A DNA stretch of 20,168 bases from an uncultured Phaeodactylibacter sp. (GTDB taxonomy: Bacteria > Bacteroidota > Bacteroidia > Chitinophagales > Saprospiraceae), in the NCBI GenBank assembly GCA_913062745.1, contig CAJXXJ010000006.1, positions 1 through 20,168 of the forward strand, written 5' to 3'. The notes under the pieces are model-generated. The model did not search any database and was not told the origin of the DNA. It was given only the letters and a program-made list of their open reading frames with translations. Both the position numbers and the translations under genes were made by a program. Shown piece after piece: positions 14,552-20,168 of this stretch (position 1 is its first letter; each line of letters starts with the position of its first letter).

Positions 14552-15763
14552 ATGACAGAGCAGAGCGGACATAAGGGGCCGGCGAGTCAGCCGGAGGCTG
14601 GTTTGCTGCAGCGCGCGCAGCAGTTTGCGCTACGGCTGCATGGCCAAAAACAGGACAGCCGCCTGTTGCTGCGCAACTATGCCTTTTCTGCTGCTCTGCT
14701 GGAACAAGTGCTGGCAGTAGCAGATGCCAACCGTTCCGCTGAGCGCGACCGACGGGATGCGGCCCTGGCTGCCTGCTTCCTGACGACGGGGTACCCCTTC
14801 GACTACGATCAGCCGGCACCCTACAGCGTCAAAGCGGCCCAGCAGTTTTTGCAGCAGCAAAACTTGCCCGAAGCCGAACAGCGGAGAGTGCTTACCGCCA
14901 TACAGCGAATCCTGCGCAGTGAAATCCCGGCTAATGAGCCCGAGCGCCTGCTCAACGATGCCCGGGTAGCCACGCTTTACCTGCATAACTCAGAGGAGAA
15001 GCTGGCCCTGATGCGGCTCGAGCAAGAGCTGATGCAGCAACGGGAGTTCACCAAAGCAGAATGGGCGCGCTATCTGCTGCAGCAATTGATGGCCGCCAGG
15101 CTGTACACCCACCACGGGCAGGCCGTCTGGCAGCCACAGCTGGCGCAGGCTATACATCAGCAGCGGCAGGAGGCCGACAAACGGCTGGAAAAGGAAGAAG
15201 CGCAGGCCGGTCGCTATGCTCATCTGGAAAAAAAAGAGCCGGTGCGCGGCGCACAAACTTACTTCCGCACCAACTACCGCAACCACATCAACCTGAGCGC
15301 TATTGCGGATAACAAAGCCAATATCATGATCAGCGTCAACGCCATCCTGGTATCCGTGCTGATCACCTTTCTGTCTTACCGCAATATCGGCGAAAACTCC
15401 CCGCAGATCCTCCTGCCGGTTATCATCTTCATCGTTACCGGGCTTACTTCCCTGATTTTTGCAGTGCTTTCTGCACGGCCCAAAGTCACCCGCCTCAACC
15501 GCGAGGGCAGCCCTGCCGACGAGATCAAAGACAACCTCATCTTCTTCGGCAACTTCGTATCCCTGCCCATCGATCAGTTTGAAGACGCGATGGAGGAGGT
15601 CCTCCAGGATAGCTCCCTGCTGTACGGCAATATGGTACGTGACCTCTACCACCTCGGCAAGGTGCTGGATAAAAAGTACCGCTACCTCGCTATTTCCTAC
15701 AATGTATTTATGGTGGGCTTTGCCGCCACAGTCATCAGCTTTCTGGCAGCATTATTCCTTTAG
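14552..15763 (+). CDS. Pycsar-effector-type transmembrane protein (DUF5706) with degenerate HD domain
   Basis: A 403-residue membrane protein. The N-terminal half (about 18-205) matches an HD phosphohydrolase fold in layout: a helix with RNYAFSAALLEQV, then AALAACFLTTGYP (70-82), PYSVKAAQQFL (90-100), and PERLLNDARVATLY (130-143). The metal-binding residues are lost: the HD doublet position reads TT (78-79), the first His position reads N, and the His before the S-x-x-A helix is absent. A charged linker (205-235) leads to the DUF5706/PycTM module: TYFRTNYRNHINLSAIADNKANIMISVN (236-263), TM1 about 257-275, TM2 about 286-307, and TM3 about 380-403 at the end. In Pycsar anti-phage defence, PycTM proteins respond to cCMP or cUMP and disrupt the membrane. 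No nucleotidyl cyclase is nearby, so a defence role is not shown. HD-DUF5706 fusions are common in Bacteroidota. Confidence 0.85.
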   Translation: MTEQSGHKGPASQPEAGLLQRAQQFALRLHGQKQDSRLLLRNYAFSAALLEQVLAVADANRSAERDRRDAALAACFLTTGYPFDYDQPAPYSVKAAQQFLQQQNLPEAEQRRVLTAIQRILRSEIPANEPERLLNDARVATLYLHNSEEKLALMRLEQELMQQREFTKAEWARYLLQQLMAARLYTHHGQAVWQPQLAQAIHQQRQEADKRLEKEEAQAGRYAHLEKKEPVRGAQTYFRTNYRNHINLSAIADNKANIMISVNAILVSVLITFLSYRNIGENSPQILLPVIIFIVTGLTSLIFAVLSARPKVTRLNREGSPADEIKDNLIFFGNFVSLPIDQFEDAMEEVLQDSSLLYGNMVRDLYHLGKVLDKKYRYLAISYNVFMVGFAATVISFLAALFL

Positions 15764-15837
15764 CCCGGCAGCACTGACAATCGTCATCCCTGCCTTCTGT
15801 GCAATACCAGACCTTTGCGCCGCAAAATGGTATATCT

Positions 15838-17076
15838 ATGTCTATGACAGAACTTCTTGCGCCCGCCGGTGCATTTGACAGCCTGCGCGCTGCTATTGAT
15901 GCGGGTGCAGATGCCGTCTACTTCGGAGTGGAACAGCTGAATATGCGCGCCCGTTCCGCTAATAACTTCACACTGGCTGACCTGCCGGAGGTGAGCCGGC
16001 AGTGCCGCGCTGCGGGCGTGCGCTCCTACATCACGCTGAACACGGTGCTGTACGACCACGACCTGCCGATGATGCGCCGTATTGTGGAAGCCGCCGCTGA
16101 GCATCAGATTGACGCAGTCATCGCCATGGAGCCGGGGGTGATGCAGTATGCCCGGGAGCTGGGGGTGGATGTACACCTGTCCACGCAGGCCAATATCACC
16201 AATGTGGAAGCGGTGAAGTTCTATGCGCAGTTTGCGGAAGTGATGGTGCTGTCGCGCGAACTTACCCTTTCTCAGGTAGCGGCCATCTGCCGGGCCATTG
16301 AGCAGCAGAAGATTTGCGGCCCGTCCGGCAATCCGGTCCGCATTGAGGCCTTTGTGCACGGCGCGCTCTGTATGGCCGTTTCCGGCAAATGTTACCTGAG
16401 CCTGCACACCCACAACTCCTCCGCCAACCGGGGGGCGTGCAAGCAGAATTGCCGCCGTACATATACCGTAAAGGACGAAGAAGGGCATGAGCTGCTGATC
16501 GACAATGAGTACATCATGTCGCCCAAAGACCTGAATACCATCGGGTTCCTCGACAAACTTGCTGAGGCAGGCGTGGGCGTTTTCAAAATTGAAGGCCGCA
16601 GCAAAGGCCCGGAATACGTTTACGAAGTTACCCGCTGCTACCGCGAAGCGCTTGATGCCATAGAGGCCGGCACCTTCAGCAGCAAGAAAGTAAACGAATG
16701 GATGGAGCGCCTGGAGCAAGTCTACAACCGGGGTTTCTGGGGCGGCTACTACCTGGGGCAGAAAATGGGCGAATGGACGGATGAGCCGGGCTCCGTGGCC
16801 AAAGAGCGTAAAGTATTCCTGGGCACCGGCATAAAATACTTTAGCGGCATCGGTATAGGCGAGTTCAAGTTGCAGTCGGGCGACTTGCGCCTCGGGGACG
16901 AAGTCATCATTACCGGGCCCACTACCGGCTACCTGCGCACCAAAGTCACCTCCCTGCATCTGCAGGAACAGCCGGTGGAAGCCATCACCCGCCGGGGTGC
17001 CCATTTCTCTATGCCTGTCGGCAAAAAGATTCGCCCATCTGATAAACTGTACAAAGTTGAGCCAAATACAAATTAG
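15838..17076 (+). CDS. trhP: U32 family protein, TrhP-like tRNA wobble-uridine hydroxylation enzyme
   Basis: U32 proteins were first called collagenase-like peptidases. The closest characterised group, TrhP (YegQ), makes 5-hydroxyuridine at tRNA position 34 using prephenate. The protein has 412 residues from ATG at 15838; ATG at 15844 and a GTG at 15799 are alternatives. It opens with ELLAPAGAFDSLRAAIDAGADAVYFG and NMRARSANNF, the U32 signature. The segment FVHGALCMAVSGKCYLSL and SANRGACKQNCRR gives the spacing C-x6-C-x15-C-x3-C (C178, C185, C201, C205), matching the iron-sulfur ligands of U32 RNA and ubiquinone hydroxylases. SPKDL and FKIEGRSKGPEYV follow, then a beta-barrel C-terminal domain. 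A ferredoxin gene overlaps its end. The family is certain; the assignment to TrhP rather than another U32 subgroup (RlhA, UbiU/V) is probable. Confidence 0.85.
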   Translation: MSMTELLAPAGAFDSLRAAIDAGADAVYFGVEQLNMRARSANNFTLADLPEVSRQCRAAGVRSYITLNTVLYDHDLPMMRRIVEAAAEHQIDAVIAMEPGVMQYARELGVDVHLSTQANITNVEAVKFYAQFAEVMVLSRELTLSQVAAICRAIEQQKICGPSGNPVRIEAFVHGALCMAVSGKCYLSLHTHNSSANRGACKQNCRRTYTVKDEEGHELLIDNEYIMSPKDLNTIGFLDKLAEAGVGVFKIEGRSKGPEYVYEVTRCYREALDAIEAGTFSSKKVNEWMERLEQVYNRGFWGGYYLGQKMGEWTDEPGSVAKERKVFLGTGIKYFSGIGIGEFKLQSGDLRLGDEVIITGPTTGYLRTKVTSLHLQEQPVEAITRRGAHFSMPVGKKIRPSDKLYKVEPNTN

Positions 17077-17290
17077 CTTCCTGCGGCATAAGTGCATTGG
17101 CTGCAACGCCTGCGTGGAAGCTGCGCCTGAGCACTGGGTCATGTCTAAAACAGACGGCAAAAGCTACCTGCGCAAGAGCCGGCAGCGGGGGCAGTATTAC
17201 CTCAAGGAAGTCCTCTGGCCGGAGCAGGAGGCGAATGCCCGGGCAGCCGCCAACTGCCCGGTGAAGATCATTCGGCTCAAAGAAATATAG
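17057..17290 (+). CDS. Single-cluster [4Fe-4S] ferredoxin
   Basis: A 77-residue electron carrier if translation starts at TTG 17057, which places eleven residues before the first cluster Cys. No ATG is available near this point; an in-frame ATG at 16997 would add 20 residues deep inside the trhP frame. Cysteines C13, C16, C19 (KCIGCNACVEAAPEHW) and C67 (NCPVKIIRL) form the C-x2-C-x2-C...C-P set of a one-cluster ferredoxin like that of Thermotoga. The extra Cys pair that makes a disulfide in that protein is absent (A23 at the first position). The middle, DGKSYLRKS, is characteristic of the Bacteroidota version. It overlaps the trhP-like gene by 20 bases, so translation is probably coupled. The stop lies 3 bases from the stop of the convergent pnkp. 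Confidence 0.85.
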   Translation: MSQIQISFLRHKCIGCNACVEAAPEHWVMSKTDGKSYLRKSRQRGQYYLKEVLWPEQEANARAAANCPVKIIRLKEI

Positions 17291-17293
17291 GTT

Positions 17294-19837
17294 TCACAGC
17301 CTCGGGTCTACCGGCTCGCTTTCCAACGCAAGCACGCCCAGCGCACACTCGTGTACCCGGCTGAACGGTTCGTGCCGGACAAAGCGTTCCAGCCCTTCGA
17401 TGCCCAGGGCCAGCTCCCGCAGCGCCATCGACCGTTTGTGATTGAGCCCGCGCCTCCGCAGTTCCTCCAGCTTTTCCGGGTCAGTGTATTCCGGGCCGTA
17501 AATGATGCGCAGATACTCCTGTCCCCGGCACTTTACCGCCGGCTGCAGCAGCCCCTTTTTGCCGTAAGCAAGAAAATCCAGCGGCTTGATCACCATGCCT
17601 TCTCCTCCCTTTTCTGTCAGGTCCAGCCACCAGGTGGTGACGGCGTGGCGCTCCGCTGCTTCCTCCAGGTCGATGACCCGGTAAGCAGTAGGGTGCAACA
17701 GCGGATCCGCAGCGGCAAGGCGGGAGAGGGCTTCCATATGCCAGCTGTGGGGCTGATCGGTGTAAACCTTATCTGCTCCTGCCATGATGTGGAAAGGTGC
17801 CAGTCGGTAGTCCTCCAGCGTATCCACCGTCCAGCAGTAAGAGCGGTACGCTGTGCGAAATTTTTCAAGCTGTACTGCTTTCTCCGCCACGGCTGTTTCC
17901 AGGCCTTGCACGGGCAGCCCGCGCTCAACCGCCTGACGGAGCAACGGCCTAAGGCTGCCCAGCGCCAGCTTGCCGGCCGCTCCCACTGCGGCATATTGCT
18001 CTTTCAGCAGCTGCTGTGCCTTGGCAGACCAGGGCATCAGCTCGCAGTCCAAAACCAGCCAGTCTGTATTCAGCTCCTGCCAAAGGCCAGCCTTTTCCAA
18101 TGCAGCATTCAGCCGCTCGAGCAGGGCCTGTTCCGTTGCCTTATCCCTGAAAAATGCCCGTCCGGTGCGGGTGTAGATACAGCCTGAGCCTTCTCCCTTA
18201 ATCCCGAAGCTGCGCGCAATAACCCTTTCATCTTTTCCGATAACCACGATCGCCCTAGACCCCATATGCTTTTCCTGGCAGATTACCCGCCGAACGCCGT
18301 TTTTCCGGTAGTAATCCAGCGCCTCTTCAGGGTGTTCCAGAAAGCCTTCTTGGTGGCTCGTTTCCGAAGGCGACATAGTGGGCGGCAGATACACCAGCCA
18401 GCGGGGGTTGACGGCAAAGCGGCTCATAGTTTCCAGTGCGGCCAGGCCGTTCTCTTCCCGTATGGTGATGCGGTTGCGCAGCCGGGTGTGCAGGCTGCGG
18501 CGGCCGGTAAAGTCCTGCAGGCTGGGCAGGGGCGCTTCCTCTGCTTCGGACAGCTCGTGCATAGGCCGGGCCGGCTTCGCGTACTGCTTGCGTGCGGGTA
18601 CACTGCACAACTCCCGTTCCGGATAGCGCAGTGCGGTCAGTTCGTGCCCAAAAACACAGCCGGTATCAATATTGATGGTATTATTGAGCCATGTTGCCCG
18701 CGGTACCGGCGTATGGCCGAATATGACCACCGCTTCACCACGGTATTCCCGCGCCCATTCGTAGCGTACCGGCAACCCAAATTCATCGGTTTCTCCGGTG
18801 GTTTCACCGTATAGGCAGAAGGCACGGACTGCTTTGGAGGTGCGGCCGTGCATTTCCTCCCGAAGGCCGGCATGCGCCACGACCAGCTTCCCGCCATCCA
18901 GTACGTAGTGGCTGATCAGCCCCCGCAAAAATGTCCGGGCAGCAGCAACAAAGGCAGTTGGCTCGGAGGCCAATTGATCCATCGTTTCCGCCAGGCCGTG
19001 CTTCAGCTGTACCTGCCGGCCGTCCAGCTTACGCAAAAGTTTGTCATCGTGGTTGCCGGCTACGCAGAGGGCCACTCCGCTTTCGTACATAGCCATGACG
19101 AGGCGCAGTACCTCGTTAGAAGCCGGGCCCCGGTCTACCAGGTCGCCGACGAAGACAGCCGTCCTGCCTTCCGGTGCCTTGACCGTATACCCATAATGGC
19201 CCTGATTGCGGTCACGATGCCGGGTGATCCGGTAGCCCAGCCTCGTCAGCAGCTCCCGTAGCTCTGCGTAGCAGCCGTGCACATCCCCGATGAGATCGAA
19301 GGGGCCGTGGAGGTGTTTCTTATTATTCCAGACCGGGCGACGCACGACCTGGGCAGTATCGATTGCGCTGCTTTCTTTCAGTTCATACCATTTGCGGAAG
19401 CCCTCCTTTTTCAGCTTGCGCATGCTCCGCTTTAGTTCCCGGTAGTGGTTGCGGATGATGTGGGCGGGCAATTGGCGGCCGGCAGCATTGCGCTCGAGCA
19501 GGACGGCTTCCGGTACCTTGAGGGCGATGGCTACTGCAAAGACGTGGTAACGCCGGGCAATAGCCACGAGCTTGCTACGGCCTTCCGGCTGCAGATTAGT
19601 CGCGTCTACCACCGTCAGCAAGCCGCGCTTCAGGCGTTTTTCTACTATAAAGTACACCAGGTCAAAGGCGTCGGAATTTGCATTTTTTGCAGTTTCGTCA
19701 TCTGCCACCATAGCCCGGCAGGCGTCTGAGCTGACGACTTCCGTTGGCAGAAAATGCCGCCGGGCAAAAGTGGATTTCCCGGCGCTGCTGCTGCCCATGA
19801 GGAGTACGAGGCACAGCTCGGGTATTTCGATAGTCAT
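17294..19837 (-). CDS. pnkp: Pnkp: RNA 5'-kinase / 2',3'-phosphatase / ligase
   Basis: The end-healing and sealing enzyme of the bacterial Pnkp/Hen1 RNA repair pathway, 847 residues (Clostridium thermocellum Pnkp is 870). The N-terminal kinase has P-loop GSSSAGKS (15-22) and D38 in SSDACR. The central calcineurin-like phosphatase has GDVHG (184-188), GDLVDRG (231-237), GNHD (261-264), AHAG (321-324), GHTP (374-377) and D391; all metal-binding positions are kept. The C-terminal adenylyltransferase (ligase) has the nucleophile motif EKHMGSRA with K523, CEL (598-600), GEGMVIKP (745-752) and VKCRG (768-772). All three modules therefore look active. The start ATG at 19837 is 12 bases after the Hen1 stop, so they form an operon. 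In characterised systems the ligase step needs the Hen1 N-terminal domain. The identification is very secure. Confidence 0.97.
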   Translation of the reverse strand: MTIEIPELCLVLLMGSSSAGKSTFARRHFLPTEVVSSDACRAMVADDETAKNANSDAFDLVYFIVEKRLKRGLLTVVDATNLQPEGRSKLVAIARRYHVFAVAIALKVPEAVLLERNAAGRQLPAHIIRNHYRELKRSMRKLKKEGFRKWYELKESSAIDTAQVVRRPVWNNKKHLHGPFDLIGDVHGCYAELRELLTRLGYRITRHRDRNQGHYGYTVKAPEGRTAVFVGDLVDRGPASNEVLRLVMAMYESGVALCVAGNHDDKLLRKLDGRQVQLKHGLAETMDQLASEPTAFVAAARTFLRGLISHYVLDGGKLVVAHAGLREEMHGRTSKAVRAFCLYGETTGETDEFGLPVRYEWAREYRGEAVVIFGHTPVPRATWLNNTINIDTGCVFGHELTALRYPERELCSVPARKQYAKPARPMHELSEAEEAPLPSLQDFTGRRSLHTRLRNRITIREENGLAALETMSRFAVNPRWLVYLPPTMSPSETSHQEGFLEHPEEALDYYRKNGVRRVICQEKHMGSRAIVVIGKDERVIARSFGIKGEGSGCIYTRTGRAFFRDKATEQALLERLNAALEKAGLWQELNTDWLVLDCELMPWSAKAQQLLKEQYAAVGAAGKLALGSLRPLLRQAVERGLPVQGLETAVAEKAVQLEKFRTAYRSYCWTVDTLEDYRLAPFHIMAGADKVYTDQPHSWHMEALSRLAAADPLLHPTAYRVIDLEEAAERHAVTTWWLDLTEKGGEGMVIKPLDFLAYGKKGLLQPAVKCRGQEYLRIIYGPEYTDPEKLEELRRRGLNHKRSMALRELALGIEGLERFVRHEPFSRVHECALGVLALESEPVDPRL

Positions 19838-19849
19838 AGTTTCAGGCGT

Positions 19850-20168
19850 TTAAGCTTTTTTAAATATTGCCAGCTGCGAGGGGGCACCGAGCGTATCATG
19901 CTCCGGGCCGATGCCTTGCAGCTCACAGGCATAGCCATAGGCATCAGACATGCGCCGGGCCCAGGCTTTGAATTCCTCCCGGGTCCACTCGAAGCGGTGA
20001 TCAGGGTGCCGCAGCTGCCCTTCCGGCATATGCTCAAAGAGGGCGTTGTATTCCCGGTTGGGCGTGGTGATGAGCACTACCTGCGGCCTGGCATACTCAA
20101 AGACGGCACGTTCAAAGGCAGTGAGCCGGGGCGGGTCGAAGTGTTCAATGACTTCTACCGCTACTGCA
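19850..20168 (-). CDS. hen1: Hen1 3'-terminal RNA ribose 2'-O-methyltransferase (N-terminus outside window)
   Basis: Only the last 105 codons are visible. They belong to the C-terminal methyltransferase domain: VAVEVIEHFDPPRLTAFER, VVLITTPNREYNALFE, RHPDHRFEWTREEFKAWA and IGPEHDTLGAPSQLAIFKK. The EVIEH segment supplies the two Glu and the His of the metal site in bacterial Hen1, and DHRFEW the distal His. Bacterial Hen1 methylates the 2'-OH at the broken RNA 3' end before ligation, which protects the repaired site from repeat cleavage. The N-terminal half (S-adenosylmethionine-binding region and the ligase-activating domain) lies beyond 20168. It is followed after 12 bases by pnkp. Confidence 0.94.
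   Translation of the reverse strand, partial: AVAVEVIEHFDPPRLTAFERAVFEYARPQVVLITTPNREYNALFEHMPEGQLRHPDHRFEWTREEFKAWARRMSDAYGYACELQGIGPEHDTLGAPSQLAIFKKA

Noticed and set aside
14552..15763. A complete Pycsar anti-phage system
   Set aside because: Only an effector-type protein is present; no uridylate or cytidylate cyclase is encoded nearby in the window.
15784..17160. Long minus-strand open frame (458 codons) opposite the trhP-like gene
   Set aside because: It is exactly antisense to a well-supported U32 protein; its translation has low-complexity His/Gln/Val-rich composition and no recognisable domain.

Overview
The window looks like chromosomal DNA of a moderately GC-rich member of the Bacteroidota, most likely the class Saprospiria (Lewinella/Phaeodactylibacter-like). 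The clues are many secreted proteins ending their signal peptides in A-Q, an OmpA-family protein starting with a PPNPEPGKCYVRC-type motif, a DUF5723-like outer-membrane protein paired with a lipoprotein, and near-perfect Bacteroidota -7 promoter boxes (TAnnTTTG). No insertion sequence, phage gene, CRISPR array or rRNA was seen. All identifications rest on reading the sequence; no database search was run.

Layout. (1) 1-677, minus: a pirin-family protein cut by the window edge. (2) 807-7561, minus: an envelope locus of five genes. A secreted M48-like zinc metallopeptidase with TPR-like repeats (5897-7561) ends at a terminator-like hairpin. It is followed by a tight group: a CHASE2 membrane protein, a secreted FecR-like protein, a second M48/TPR paralogue (4-base overlap with the gene before it), and a second FecR-like protein. 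(3) 7715-10412: a divergent secreted coiled-coil/beta-rich protein of unknown function, then a convergent OmpA-family protein. (4) 10413-10892: a gene-free stretch and a tRNA with anticodon CAT, with a clear promoter and terminator. (5) 11011-14326: a small conserved Bacteroidota protein, convergent with a DUF5723-like protein that lies downstream of a large lipoprotein. (6) 14552-17290, plus: a membrane protein combining a degenerate HD domain with a Pycsar-effector-type (DUF5706) transmembrane module; a U32-family protein like TrhP (tRNA hydroxylation); and a one-cluster ferredoxin overlapping its end. (7) 17294-20168, minus: Pnkp and the C-terminal part of Hen1, the bacterial RNA repair pair.

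How the genes may work together. Pnkp and Hen1 form a known two-gene RNA repair and 3'-end protection system. TrhP and the ferredoxin probably act together, the ferredoxin supplying electrons for tRNA wobble-uridine modification. The lipoprotein and DUF5723 protein look like an outer-membrane pair. The most novel candidate is the CHASE2/FecR-like/M48-TPR group: a periplasm-facing sensor domain without a signalling output, encoded with two exported metallopeptidases and two exported FecR-like proteins. I infer an extracytoplasmic sensing or proteolysis assembly; its function is unknown. The degenerate-HD/PycTM protein, with no cyclase beside it, is the second candidate.
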